Assembly (NCBI GenBank): GCA_016200225.1
Contig: JACQFD010000021.1
Location: 415,073 to 479,072 of the forward strand
Length of the DNA stretch: 64,000 nt
Direction: 5' to 3'
From: Planctomycetota bacterium
Lineage (GTDB): Bacteria; Planctomycetota; UBA1135; JACQFD01
Every line of letters begins with the position of its first letter. Positions within the stretch are counted from its first letter, which is position 1. The notes beneath the pieces were generated by a model. The model worked only from the letters and a program-made list of their open reading frames with translations. It made no database searches and was not told the origin of the DNA. The position numbers and the translations under genes are program-made. Below are positions 8,739 to 18,615 of the stretch, one piece after another.

Positions 8739-10034
8739 ATGCACAACGAACCACCGACCGACGCGAATCGCCCCGTCGAATCAAAAGAAAGCGAACGCAC
8801 GGATGGTGTCGCGAATCCAAAGAATGTCGGGCTTGGGCGCGCGCGAAAACGGCGCCGCAATCGTCATAAGCGCGTCGAGAACACTACAAATGCGGAAGCT
8901 GGCGAAGGGCTTTTCAAATCCGTGCGCGACGCGATGGACGCGCTTCGAAAATCGACGCTCGCGCTCGCGCGCTCGCGCGGGCAGGACCGGCAGGTCGAGG
9001 GCATCGAGCTAAAATTAACGATCCGTCGCGACTCAACGCCCGAAGCGCTCGCCGACGATTACTTTAGAGAATTGAACGCGCGATTCGACGAGGCGCAGGC
9101 CGTCGAAAACGACGTCGTCGCGAACCGAGCGTTTTGTTTTCGTTGCGATTCGTTTCTCTGCGATCACGCGGCGCCGCCGGATTCGCGTTCGGTAATGTCT
9201 AATTATGAACCGACCGGCCGTCCCGTCTGGACGGATTTCGCGTCGTTATTGTATCATCGACGCGATCCGCGCGCGGAGGCCGTCGCGAACCGCACGGCCG
9301 GAATATTAACATTAATAATCGAGGGCGCGGAAGTCGCCGGCGATCGAATTGAAGCATTCGGGGGCGCCCACCCGCCCGTCGAGGTTTTATGCGAATTGAC
9401 TGTCGGCATGTTTCCGCTTTCGCAAAACGGCGAGGAGGGCGCGCTGACGCTCCAGTGGCTGCGACTCCGGAAAGGAGGCCGCGAACGCGTTTTGTTTCAT
9501 CCGATCGGCGACGCGCGCCTGCTCGGATTCGCGTCGCTCGACTCGGATCTGGCGCGCCTGCTCGCGGCGGAACGGAGCACGGCGCGCACACAACCCGCGC
9601 ATTCTATCAAAAAACGCGAGCCGGACGGCGCCGACTATTTAATACAATTTGCGACCGGCCGCGCGCACGCGCTTTCGCGCGATCTGCAACATCACTATTC
9701 GGCGAGGGGTCGCCGGACGCTGCACGCGCGCGAACGCGCCGAAGTGGGCGAGCGGCCGACGTCGATGGCGTTTCCCGAGGCGCGCGCGGCGCGCGATCAG
9801 TCGATTTATATCGATCGCAAGACGGCGACCTATGTATTGTTAGGAAAAAACTCGCGCGTGCATTTTTTTAATAAGAAAGCCGCTCACGTGACGTCGGTGC
9901 GTTTTTCCGGCGAGGAAATAACAACAAGAATCGACAAGGGCCGCTGGCGTCCCGCGGACGCGCGCGAAATTTCATTATTTCGCGAACAAATTCAACGACA
10001 AATGCAAATAAACGGATCGAATGGCGCCGCGTAA
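8739..10034 (+). CDS. Protein of unknown function with a Cys/His cluster
   Basis: I do not recognise the family. The start at 8739 is supported by AGAGG 7 nt upstream. The protein has a basic N-terminus rich in Arg/Lys (about 30-45), a helical stretch (LFKSVRDAMDALRKSTLALARS), then a compact CFRCDSFLCDH cluster near 130-140 that could bind zinc. The remainder is a mixed alpha/beta region ending in short basic strands. No signal peptide or membrane segment is seen. Its last 14 nt overlap the start of the phosphodiesterase-type gene, so the two are probably coupled and act together. Confidence 0.75.
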   Translation: MHNEPPTDANRPVESKESERTDGVANPKNVGLGRARKRRRNRHKRVENTTNAEAGEGLFKSVRDAMDALRKSTLALARSRGQDRQVEGIELKLTIRRDSTPEALADDYFRELNARFDEAQAVENDVVANRAFCFRCDSFLCDHAAPPDSRSVMSNYEPTGRPVWTDFASLLYHRRDPRAEAVANRTAGILTLIIEGAEVAGDRIEAFGGAHPPVEVLCELTVGMFPLSQNGEEGALTLQWLRLRKGGRERVLFHPIGDARLLGFASLDSDLARLLAAERSTARTQPAHSIKKREPDGADYLIQFATGRAHALSRDLQHHYSARGRRTLHARERAEVGERPTSMAFPEARAARDQSIYIDRKTATYVLLGKNSRVHFFNKKAAHVTSVRFSGEEITTRIDKGRWRPADAREISLFREQIQRQMQINGSNGAA

Positions 10035-11394
10035 ACTCCTCGTCGCGGATCTCGTCGGCCTCACTTCCCGCGCGCTCGAAAACGCGCCGCGAATTCGTAA
10101 TATTATCAAAAACGGATTTGCCGGTCCGATGGCGTCCGTGTTCCCGGAAGTAACGTGCACGGCGCAGGCCTCGTTCCTGACCGGCGCGCCGCCGTCGTCG
10201 CACGGAATTGTTGGAAATGGCTGGTATTTCCGCGACCTCGACGAAGTCCTGTTCTGGCGGCAGAGCCGGCGGCTGGTCGGGGGCGAAACGATATTTGATA
10301 CATTAAGAAAAGCAGGCAAAACGACGGCCAATCTGTTCGGATGGTACAATTGGAATTCGGGCGCGGATTATTGCATTACGCCGAAGCCGTCCTATCCGGC
10401 CGACGGTGCGAAATATCCCGGCATTCATACGGAACCGGCGGAGCTCCGCGCCGCCGTCGAGGCGGAGATCGGCGAATTTCCTTTGTTCGATTTCTGGGGT
10501 CCGCGCGCCGGCATCCGCTCGACCCGGTGGATCGCGAACAGCGCGCGGCATGTGATCGCGCGGCATGCGCCCGACTTCGTTTTCTGTTATATCCCGCATC
10601 TCGATTATAATCATCAGCGTTTCGGCCCCGACGATCCGCGCTCGCTCGCCGCGATCGCCGAACTCGACGCGGCCGCCGGCGAATTATTAGAATTCGCGCG
10701 CGACCGGAATTATGATATATTAATTTTGTCGGAATATGGAATTACAGACGTCCGGCGCCCGGTCATGTTGAATCGCGCGCTCCGGTCGCAGGGGCTGCTG
10801 CGCGCGCGCGTCGATCCGCACGTCGGTGAACTTCCGCTTTTTGGCACGTCGCGCGCGTTCGCGGTTTGCGATCACCAGATCGCGCACGTTTATATTAACG
10901 ATCCGCGCGATGTCGCCGGCGTCCGCGATTTATTAATATCGCAAAAAGGGGTCGAGCGCGTCCTCGACGCGAATGAACAGAAAGAAATCGGCGTCGCGCA
11001 CGCGAACGCGGGCGAACTGGTCGCGATCGCGGACGCGGATTCGTGGTTTGCTTATAACTACTGGCTCGACGACGCGCTGGCCCCCGATTTCGCGCGCACG
11101 GTCGACATCCACCGCAAACCCGGGTACGACCCGGCGGAATTGTTCGTCGACCCGACTATACAATTCCCGAATGCCCGCGCCGCGTGGACGCTGCTAAAGA
11201 AAAAACTCGGATTCCGATATTTAATGAAAATGATACCGCTCGATCCGTCGATGGTGCGCGGATCCCACGGCCGCACCGCGTCCGACCCCTCGCGCGGCGC
11301 GTTCGCCGGCGGCAGCGACGCGCGCCTCGCGCCGCCGGGGCGGTCGATCATGGAATTAAAGTCCATAATCGAATCTTTCTTAACTAATAAATAA
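10021..11394 (+). CDS. Alkaline-phosphatase-superfamily phosphodiesterase/nucleotide pyrophosphatase
   Basis: The 457 residues match type I phosphodiesterase/nucleotide pyrophosphatase proteins. VADLVGLT gives the first metal region, EVTCTAQASFLTGAPPSSHG the nucleophile Thr and typical GxxPxxHGI, FCYIPHLDYNHQRFGPDDP the second metal site, and ILILSEYGITDV plus MVRGSHGR the last ligands. No signal peptide is seen, so it may act in the cytoplasm. The substrate is unknown. The start overlaps the preceding unknown gene by 14 nt. The stop lies 7 bp from the convergent glycosidase gene. Confidence 0.88.
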   Translation: MAPRKLLVADLVGLTSRALENAPRIRNIIKNGFAGPMASVFPEVTCTAQASFLTGAPPSSHGIVGNGWYFRDLDEVLFWRQSRRLVGGETIFDTLRKAGKTTANLFGWYNWNSGADYCITPKPSYPADGAKYPGIHTEPAELRAAVEAEIGEFPLFDFWGPRAGIRSTRWIANSARHVIARHAPDFVFCYIPHLDYNHQRFGPDDPRSLAAIAELDAAAGELLEFARDRNYDILILSEYGITDVRRPVMLNRALRSQGLLRARVDPHVGELPLFGTSRAFAVCDHQIAHVYINDPRDVAGVRDLLISQKGVERVLDANEQKEIGVAHANAGELVAIADADSWFAYNYWLDDALAPDFARTVDIHRKPGYDPAELFVDPTIQFPNARAAWTLLKKKLGFRYLMKMIPLDPSMVRGSHGRTASDPSRGAFAGGSDARLAPPGRSIMELKSIIESFLTNK

Positions 11395-11400
11395 TGATAA

Positions 11401-14316
11401 TTATTTCGGCTGTTTTGTAAACCTGATTTCCGGATCGACGATGTCGACATAATCAAAACTCCAGCCGTCGCCGCCGTCCTGCACTTCGATCGTTAGCGTT
11501 TGCCCTCCGCTTGGAATCCGGATGCTTATCAATCTCGGATGTTCGCCGCCTTTCAGGTTTCCCGCGCGTCCCAGTTCTTTACCGTCGACGAGAACCCGCA
11601 CAAGCGCCGAGCCTTTGCCTCCCGTGCAATCGTCGATTCCGATTCCCGCGGAAAATGTGCCGTAGACTCCTTTCAATTGAAAATCAAGAATCGTCGGCGG
11701 GCTGACGCCGATGCCTTCTTTATATGTCTTACCCTCCATCGTCAGCGGACTTCCTTTAACATTTGCGCCGTCGACGACGATCGGCGCGGCCGAACGGCGC
11801 GCGGCCCAGCCGAGTTCCTTGAGTGTGACGCGCGGCGGCTGCGTAACTTTAACTTCCATTTTCTCATATTTACCAATGACGCCGTCGGCATCGACCGGGA
11901 ACACTTGATATTCATGCGACTTTCCGAAAACTAAATTTTGATCGCGGTCCACGAAACTGTCGACGAGCGTCGTGCCAACCTGCACACCGTCCCGCGTTAT
12001 TACAAATAGACCGCTGTTCATTTTGGCCGCGGTCCAACTCAAGTGAACGCTCGGTCCGTGGCCGGAGTGCCCTTTCAGTTGCGAGACTTCCTCTTCATTC
12101 GGTTTGTTCGTCGATGGACCGTCGATTTTAGTAAATTTAGCTTTCCACTGGACGGGGCCGGTCGCGGCCGGTTTCCATGCCACGCGAATCAGCCGACCCT
12201 CCTGCGACTGGGTGATGCCCGCGCCCGATGCATCGAATTGTGACATCTGCCAATTCATGTCCGGAATTACAATTCTCAATTCATAAGCATCGCCCGCGAT
12301 CACTTCGCTCGTTCCCGAAAGCGTCCGCGTCGCGTCGTCGTATTTCTCGCCGCTGATTTCCAAGATTCCCTGCGAAATATGACGATTGCTGGATATTACA
12401 AAAGGATTCGGACGCGCGCGGCGCGCGGCGATCACGGCGCAACTCGAGTCCGGCAATTCGATTCCCGCGGATTTGCTAATATCATATCTACCGATGAACC
12501 GGTTGCCCCAAAAATCGAATTTCTCGCTGTCGGCGAGAAATCTTAATGTTGCATCGTCGAAATGCCATGATTCGATCGGCGATCCCTTTGTAAACCAGTT
12601 GAAATAACCGATAATCAGCCGCGTTTCGCCCTCTTTTTCGCTCCAAAAAGCGAGCGCGGCAACTTCGTTGATCGGCGACGGAACATACATATTACGAATC
12701 GGGAGCGGCGGTAGCGCGCGCGATATCAATTCCTTTCGTTCGGCGCTCAGATCGCCCGGTTTTTCATTAAAAAACATCGTCTGTCCGCTCAGAGAAACCG
12801 CGCTCAGCCACGCGCGCGCCTGATTGAGCGAAATGCCTTCGCCGACTCGAATCGAATCGGGATCGCTCCACACAAGATTACCGTTCACGCGTGCGCCGCG
12901 CGCGACCGAATTGCCCGCGTCGCGAAACGACGAAGCATCGGATCCGTGGGACTTGCCCATTTTGTAAATATCAAATGATGTAAATCCGGACGTCGGCGCG
13001 AACGGCGCGCCCGGCAGCGGGCGGCCGCCCCAATCATTTGCAAAAACGACGCCGGGGCCGGCGAGGCGCCGGATATCCGCCAGCGTGGCCGCGTAATCCG
13101 GTTCGACGTTCGTTTTGTCGGGAATCTCGCGTTCGATGTTTTTATAAATATTAAGAAATTCGACCTGCGCGCCGAATTCGATATATTCAAAACCCTTCTT
13201 GATCGTCGAAACGGCGGATTCGGCGATTTTTGCGCGCCCGCGCGCCGACGACGGATTCCAAATTCCGGCTCCGAGGATTTCATCGCGAACAATAAGACCG
13301 TCCGATTGACGGAGAAGTCCCTCGTCGTCCGGCGGCGTCTCGGCCGATTGCGGAATCATCCAAATCCCGGGCCGCAGTCCGAGTTTCTTAATATTCAATG
13401 CGAGCGAGTCCAGTCCGGCGGGGAATCTCTTCGAATCGGCGTTCCAAACGCGCGCGACACCCGGTTCGCTTCCGGGACTCTGCCATCCATCGCCGATAAT
13501 TAAATATTGTAATCCATATTTGCCGAACGACTCCTGGACAGCGCGCGCGTCCGCGAGGATCTGCGCCTCGTTCATTCCCGAAACATCGGAAAACCGCCAG
13601 CCGGAGGGCGCGTGCGAACCGTGCGCGAAGTCCGTGCCGGAGGCGGGAATCGACAACTGTTGGCACATGCTAAAATAACTGAAATTTAGAACGCAAGAAT
13701 TCGCCTCCCCTTTCGACGTCGCCACGCCGTGCCATTCGAGCCAGCGCGATTCGTCGGGATCTCTTTTGCTAATATAACCAAAACCACGGGGTTCGATGAA
13801 CAACGCGAGGTCGCGCACCGGATCGTAAGCAACGTCGCATTGCACTTCGGGCTCGCCCATGATCGTTTGCATCGTCTCGGGCGAAATTGGCGCCGTCGTC
13901 GTCGAATACATCCGAAGCAACGGACGTTTTGAATGTACTTTTATTTTAAAGACATACGGTTCGCCCGGAGCGAGTCCCGTGATGTCGCAAATCATGGTTT
14001 TGGCCTGCGCGATCAGATGTATCTGATGCGTCTTTTTCTGCGCGTCGAGAACGAACGCGGTGACTTCGATGCCGTCCGCCGGACGCGCGCTCGTGTATAA
14101 GAGCGGCTCGATCGTCGCCTCGAGCGGCCAGACAACGGGCGAATCTCCAATCCGGAATTCGTCAATTGTAAATTCATTCCATCCGTCGTGAATCTGCGGT
14201 CCGGTGACCGGTTGATAAATTAATTGAAGATTCCTTTTGGCGGCGTCCGCGGCCGCGTTCTGAATTGGCGTGGTCAGGGCGGCGAAAATCGCCAGGCTGG
14301 GCAACAATGTTAACAT
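11401..14316 (-). CDS. Secreted GH27/GH36-like alpha-galactosidase-type protein with NPCBM domain
   Basis: 971 residues with an N-terminal signal peptide. A (beta/alpha)8 core resembles clan GH-D: the IGDGWQ turn (274-279), RFPAGLDSLALNIKKLGL then GIWMIPQ, and WSDPDS (483-488) where the acid/base Asp lies. At the nucleophile strand, where relatives have KxDxL, it reads GFEYIEFG (375-382), so the usual Asp appears absent. A beta-sandwich, a fibronectin-like stretch and a C-terminal NPCBM galactose-binding-type domain (about 835-965, with KEGIGVSPP and VRVLVDGKEL) follow. It is either inactive as a hydrolase or uses a different nucleophile. Confidence 0.8.
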   Translation of the reverse strand: MLTLLPSLAIFAALTTPIQNAAADAAKRNLQLIYQPVTGPQIHDGWNEFTIDEFRIGDSPVVWPLEATIEPLLYTSARPADGIEVTAFVLDAQKKTHQIHLIAQAKTMICDITGLAPGEPYVFKIKVHSKRPLLRMYSTTTAPISPETMQTIMGEPEVQCDVAYDPVRDLALFIEPRGFGYISKRDPDESRWLEWHGVATSKGEANSCVLNFSYFSMCQQLSIPASGTDFAHGSHAPSGWRFSDVSGMNEAQILADARAVQESFGKYGLQYLIIGDGWQSPGSEPGVARVWNADSKRFPAGLDSLALNIKKLGLRPGIWMIPQSAETPPDDEGLLRQSDGLIVRDEILGAGIWNPSSARGRAKIAESAVSTIKKGFEYIEFGAQVEFLNIYKNIEREIPDKTNVEPDYAATLADIRRLAGPGVVFANDWGGRPLPGAPFAPTSGFTSFDIYKMGKSHGSDASSFRDAGNSVARGARVNGNLVWSDPDSIRVGEGISLNQARAWLSAVSLSGQTMFFNEKPGDLSAERKELISRALPPLPIRNMYVPSPINEVAALAFWSEKEGETRLIIGYFNWFTKGSPIESWHFDDATLRFLADSEKFDFWGNRFIGRYDISKSAGIELPDSSCAVIAARRARPNPFVISSNRHISQGILEISGEKYDDATRTLSGTSEVIAGDAYELRIVIPDMNWQMSQFDASGAGITQSQEGRLIRVAWKPAATGPVQWKAKFTKIDGPSTNKPNEEEVSQLKGHSGHGPSVHLSWTAAKMNSGLFVITRDGVQVGTTLVDSFVDRDQNLVFGKSHEYQVFPVDADGVIGKYEKMEVKVTQPPRVTLKELGWAARRSAAPIVVDGANVKGSPLTMEGKTYKEGIGVSPPTILDFQLKGVYGTFSAGIGIDDCTGGKGSALVRVLVDGKELGRAGNLKGGEHPRLISIRIPSGGQTLTIEVQDGGDGWSFDYVDIVDPEIRFTKQPK

Positions 14317-14392
14317 TCGGAATTATTGGATTGTCGGTGGTGGTTTCCGGCGCGGGAAGAGTCGCTCATCGTCCGGTTGATTTTTTATTAAA

Positions 14393-15505
14393 TTATATTT
14401 TCTGTTTTTTGTTTATTTTGGCGCCGGCAACCGGAGGCGCCTCGGCGCCTCCCGTGTTGAGGACGTCCAGAATTTTCCGGGTCGCCGCCGTCACGCCGCG
14501 CTCGCGGGCCTCGACGGACGAGAGCCATGCCGTACGCGCAGTTGGATGACCGCCCACGGCGTTGGCCGCGCGCGCGTCCACCTCAATACGGTGAAACGTG
14601 ATCGTGTGGCGAATTCGAGCAACCGTAGCGTGAACTTCGATTTCGAAGCCGGCGCTTTCGCGAACGAAAGTTCCGAGCTGCGAATCGACGTCGACGCCGT
14701 TTGTGCATTCGACGGTTGGAAATTCGTATAATCCAGCGTTAATACTTTCAATTTCACGTTTTAGGAAAAGGTATTTTCTATTTCGTCGGACGACGGCCGC
14801 CGCGTGGCGGACCTTCTGCGATGCCCGGCGTTTCTTGGGAGGCGGAATCTTCAAGACGAGCCCGGACTTCTGTGCGGCGCACTTCGCGCGTACGGGACAG
14901 AGGAGGCAAAGTGGGTTCTGCGGCGCGCAAATCACCGCTCCCAGCTCCATCAGTGCCTGAGTCCAATCCCGCGGACGCTCGTTCGCGCGCGCGAGCGAGG
15001 CCGCAACGTCATCAATCATTTTTCGGCCGGGTCCGACAAAGGGATCCCCGCGAAAAGCTAATATTCTCGAAAGCACACGGATTACATTTCCGTCGACGGC
15101 GGGAACATTCATATCAAATGCAATCGATGCGATCGCCCCCGCGGTGTAAACGCCGATCCCCGGCAACGACTTTATCGTATCGAAGTCGCGCGGAACCGCG
15201 CCGCCGTGATTATTAACGATCTCGCGGGCCGCCGCGTGCAGCATCCGCGCTCTTCTGTAATATCCGAGGCCCGCCCATGCGGAGAGAACGTCGTCGGCCG
15301 GCGCTCTCGCGAGCGCGCGCGCGTCCGGGAAGCGCGCCATGAATTTTTTGTAATAATCGATCGCCGTGTCGACCCGCGTTTGTTGTAACATGATTTCCGA
15401 GACCAGAATTGCGTACGGATCGCGGGTCCCGCGCCACGGCAACGCGCGCTTCTCGCGGTCGTACCACGCGAGAAGTTCGTCGCGGAAATCGGGCGGCGTT
15501 TTCAA
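14393..15505 (-). CDS. mutY: A/G-specific adenine glycosylase
   Basis: Removes adenine mispaired with 8-oxoguanine or G. The catalytic helix-hairpin-helix fold is present: WRGTRDPYAILVSEIMLQQT, then LPGIGVYTAGAIASIAF followed by the catalytic Asp in NVPAVDGNV, and the [4Fe-4S] ligands C-x6-C-x2-C-x5-C (CAPQNPLCLLCPVRAKC). A C-terminal Nudix-like 8-oxoG recognition domain follows. The frame is open to 15652, but GGGAGAGG placed 6 nt before a TTG at 15505 gives the best start and 370 residues, normal for MutY. It is divergent from the next gene; 14317-14392 is a short gap. Confidence 0.93.
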   Translation of the reverse strand: MKTPPDFRDELLAWYDREKRALPWRGTRDPYAILVSEIMLQQTRVDTAIDYYKKFMARFPDARALARAPADDVLSAWAGLGYYRRARMLHAAAREIVNNHGGAVPRDFDTIKSLPGIGVYTAGAIASIAFDMNVPAVDGNVIRVLSRILAFRGDPFVGPGRKMIDDVAASLARANERPRDWTQALMELGAVICAPQNPLCLLCPVRAKCAAQKSGLVLKIPPPKKRRASQKVRHAAAVVRRNRKYLFLKREIESINAGLYEFPTVECTNGVDVDSQLGTFVRESAGFEIEVHATVARIRHTITFHRIEVDARAANAVGGHPTARTAWLSSVEARERGVTAATRKILDVLNTGGAEAPPVAGAKINKKQKI

Positions 15506-15633
15506 GCGCCTCTCCCGTACCGGACAAGACGCGACATCGCAAGAGCGGCTTCGCGGGCTTTGGGTACGCGCGTCGGCAATGGTTAAATTATATTGTGAAA
15601 ATCGACCGTTCCCGCGTTTGAATCGAAGGCTCC

Positions 15634-18447
15634 ATGTCAAACCCGTCCGCAACCGCGCGTCGGATTGCCGCGTTCACGACCGCGGCATTCGCATCGTTTG
15701 GTTTGATTCGATGCATCGCCGCATCGGCGCACGGAACGACGCCGCGCGCGTACGCGATCACGACGTCGGCGGCGATTTTTTGTTATGGTTTGGGAACATT
15801 ATTAAAGCCGCGCGGTCCGCGCTGGGTGGCGGTTTCGGCCGCGATCGTCGCCGTTTTGTTATATATATTTCAGGGAATGCTCGAATCGATATCCGTTCAA
15901 TTCCACGACGAGCGCGGCCTCGTCGAAAGTTTATTAACATTTGCGCTTTGCGCGATTCCATTTGCGACTCTCGGCAAATTCGGCGGCGAAGCGCCGATTC
16001 GTTGGTTCGGAGACGCGTGCCTCGCGTCCGCGATTGCAATATTCATCATGGACGGTCCGTTCGTGCCGGAAATCGTTGCAAACGGGCTCGCATTGTCGTC
16101 CCCATTGTTATTATTAATGTTCGAACGGAACGAAGGAGCCGCCGACTCGCACGATTCCGGCGAATCCCGGTGGGCCGCGCTCGCGGCGTTTCTCGGCGCG
16201 TTCGCGCTCGCTTCCAATATTATGACAATTCGCGTCGAAGCGCGTTCGCTGCTGCGCGCCGACTTGTGGTCGTTGTCGTTCGCCGATATCGTTAGTTTAA
16301 TTCTCGCGGGTCTCGGCGCCTGGCTCGTCGGCGGATATATACACAAACTCGGCGTCGCGCGCGCATCCGTCGCGATCGCCGTTTGCGCGGCTTCGTTCGC
16401 GCTCGCATTTGTACGAATAACGACGCTTGGAAACCGCGAAGTGTTCGATTCCGCAGTCCAACGAATTACAAATATCGCCGGGTCCGCCTTCCCGCGCGAT
16501 GGAGCGCTCTTCCCGGCGACCGTCGTGGTCGGAATGCTGCCCATCGCGTACGTCGCGGCGGGCGCGTTCGCGCGCGGATGTGTAACATTCACGCGCGCCG
16601 GAGTACGCCCGCTGCTGTTCGGTTTTTCGGCGGGAATATTCTTTATATCGATCATTGTAAATGCTCATTTCGGATCCCTCGGCCTTGCTCAAGCCGAGTT
16701 TGGCATCGATTTCGCGGAGTATCAGTTATATACTAATTGGATTTGGGGCGCCGCGGCGTTCGCGGGCTGCGCCGCGATGGGCTCCGCGCGTTCGTACAGT
16801 GCGATATTCGCATTTTTTTCCATCGTCGTGGCGTATGCGATTCTTTATTTTCTTCCTCCGCGGCCGTTCTTCCCCAATAATTTAGTCAATAGTTCGCGTT
16901 CGCCAATCCCCGATATTCAATATGTTTTTCCGCAGCGCGCAAGCGTCGACGGTCTCGAATCGGAGGTCGAAACTCCCGATTTTAAGAATCAACGCCCCCG
17001 TCGCTCGGTTTTTGTAAAGATTGACGGCGCCTTCGCGACGCCCGGAGCCGATCAACTCGAATCGCATTTGCAGGCCGATGCGCGCGCCGTCGCGATTCAC
17101 GGACACGCCAAACGAATCTTACGATTGTGGGGCGCCGAGCCGACATTTCGCGCGGCCGAGGGCGATGTCAAATCCCCGATGATCGCTTTTCTTAATAATT
17201 ATAATTCGAGTTACGCATATACGAATCAATCGGATCTCGATTTGATCATTTGGCTTCCGCGGCCGGGCTATCTCGCGGACACATCGTTATTATTGGAATC
17301 GCGGCGCATGGAGGCGCTCATTTCCCGACTTGCTCCGGACGGCATGCTTGCTATTTATGTCGATTTGTCCTCGACACCCGCCGACGTCGTTCGAAAATTA
17401 ATCTTGCGAACTCGGCCCGGCGAGAGCCCGCGTTCGACGATATTTGTCAGCGACGGCCTGCGCGCTCCGCTCCTCGGAATTTTAATAAGAAAAGGACGCG
17501 GGCCGGTCGTCGCCGACAATATAAATGAAATTCTGGCCGGCTTCAATGATACAATTTCTTCGTTGCCGGCGAATGCGGATCTCGCGGCCGCCGATCTTCG
17601 GCCCGATGATGCCGAAAACGCCGCGGAATTGCTCGATCGGTTCCTGCCCAAAATTACAATTTCCCGAAATTATCCAAAAACCGCCGGCCGCGATTACTAC
17701 GATTCCGGGCCCCGCGAAACGCGGCGCGCGAACGCGGAATTATTGGAAAGGATCGGTGTGTGGCGGACCGGCAGCCAGCGTCCGAGCGACGGACAAACGG
17801 CGACGCTTGCCGCGATTCGCGCGCTCGCGGCGCTCGAATCTGAACATTGGACGCTCTCGCCGCTTCGCACGCCGCTCGAGTCGCAGCCGATTCCGGCCGC
17901 CGCGCTCGATGAAATTGTAAATTGCGCCGGAGCGCTGCCGGGAAACATTATTGCAAAGCGCGCGTTCTTACAGTTATCCGAAAACTTAAGATCGCAATCG
18001 AAACTCGCGCTTCTCGAGAGTTTTGCCGCGCGAATATTAAAGACTGATCCCGGATTCGCGGAAGCGCGCGCGGCGCGATCGTTCGCGCTTCGCGGCCTCC
18101 TCGATCCTGAGGGAGCACGCGCGGTCGTCGATGAGGGGGTTGCGCTCGCGGGGGGTCATCCGCATCCGGTACTCGTCGTCGAACAGGCGGCTTGCGAATT
18201 CGCGCTGGGCTTCCCGGATCAAGCGATTTCAATTCTCAAGCGCGGCCTGACGTCGCATCCGGTTGATGTTTCGATTACACGCGCCCTTGTAGAGACACTC
18301 CTCGCGGCCGGAAACCCTTCTGAGGCAAACACCTACGCAACACACTTGCTAACATTATCCCCCGGAGACGCCTCGGCGCGCGAAATGCTCGATCGAACGA
18401 GGCGCGCGGGACAATCCCGCCCTTCGAGTGGTCCCACTCGAAAATAA
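15634..18447 (+). CDS. Polytopic membrane protein with spermidine-synthase-like and TPR regions
   Basis: 937 residues. Residues 1 to about 410 contain roughly a dozen hydrophobic segments. Residues about 430-650 resemble the Rossmann domain of membrane-fused spermidine-synthase-like proteins: HGHAKRILRLWG, then LDLIIWLPRPG and a late LAPDGMLAIYVDL strand. The residues where active synthases have the catalytic Asp pair are not conserved (IIWLPRPG), so aminopropyl transfer is doubtful. The last 200 residues look like tetratricopeptide repeats. A role in envelope polymer or protein export is possible but not shown. Confidence 0.7.
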   Translation: MSNPSATARRIAAFTTAAFASFGLIRCIAASAHGTTPRAYAITTSAAIFCYGLGTLLKPRGPRWVAVSAAIVAVLLYIFQGMLESISVQFHDERGLVESLLTFALCAIPFATLGKFGGEAPIRWFGDACLASAIAIFIMDGPFVPEIVANGLALSSPLLLLMFERNEGAADSHDSGESRWAALAAFLGAFALASNIMTIRVEARSLLRADLWSLSFADIVSLILAGLGAWLVGGYIHKLGVARASVAIAVCAASFALAFVRITTLGNREVFDSAVQRITNIAGSAFPRDGALFPATVVVGMLPIAYVAAGAFARGCVTFTRAGVRPLLFGFSAGIFFISIIVNAHFGSLGLAQAEFGIDFAEYQLYTNWIWGAAAFAGCAAMGSARSYSAIFAFFSIVVAYAILYFLPPRPFFPNNLVNSSRSPIPDIQYVFPQRASVDGLESEVETPDFKNQRPRRSVFVKIDGAFATPGADQLESHLQADARAVAIHGHAKRILRLWGAEPTFRAAEGDVKSPMIAFLNNYNSSYAYTNQSDLDLIIWLPRPGYLADTSLLLESRRMEALISRLAPDGMLAIYVDLSSTPADVVRKLILRTRPGESPRSTIFVSDGLRAPLLGILIRKGRGPVVADNINEILAGFNDTISSLPANADLAAADLRPDDAENAAELLDRFLPKITISRNYPKTAGRDYYDSGPRETRRANAELLERIGVWRTGSQRPSDGQTATLAAIRALAALESEHWTLSPLRTPLESQPIPAAALDEIVNCAGALPGNIIAKRAFLQLSENLRSQSKLALLESFAARILKTDPGFAEARAARSFALRGLLDPEGARAVVDEGVALAGGHPHPVLVVEQAACEFALGFPDQAISILKRGLTSHPVDVSITRALVETLLAAGNPSEANTYATHLLTLSPGDASAREMLDRTRRAGQSRPSSGPTRK

Positions 18448-18596
18448 TTTCGCCGCCGCACAAACGCTTGCGCCGCGCGGGGGTATTCTTAACGGAACCG
18501 GCGACACTCGTCGGCCCTTCTATAGAGAAGGCGCCGCGCGCAATCCACATCCACGAAAGGCGCCGGTGCGATTTGAATCCAAACGATTTGAGACGC

Positions 18597-18615
18597 GTAA
18601 TTAATTAATAATTAC
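18597..18615. promoter_or_regulatory. AT-rich inverted repeat upstream of the small secreted protein gene
   Basis: GTAATTA and TAATTAC form a perfect 7-bp inverted repeat around a 5-bp spacer, 120 bp before the TTG start at 18736. It could be an operator or part of a promoter region. The 18448-18735 gap also holds a GC hairpin at about 18652-18677 (CGTCGG..CCGACG arms) followed by a weak T-containing tract, which may act as terminator for the upstream membrane-protein gene. No gene is seen in the gap. Confidence 0.35.
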
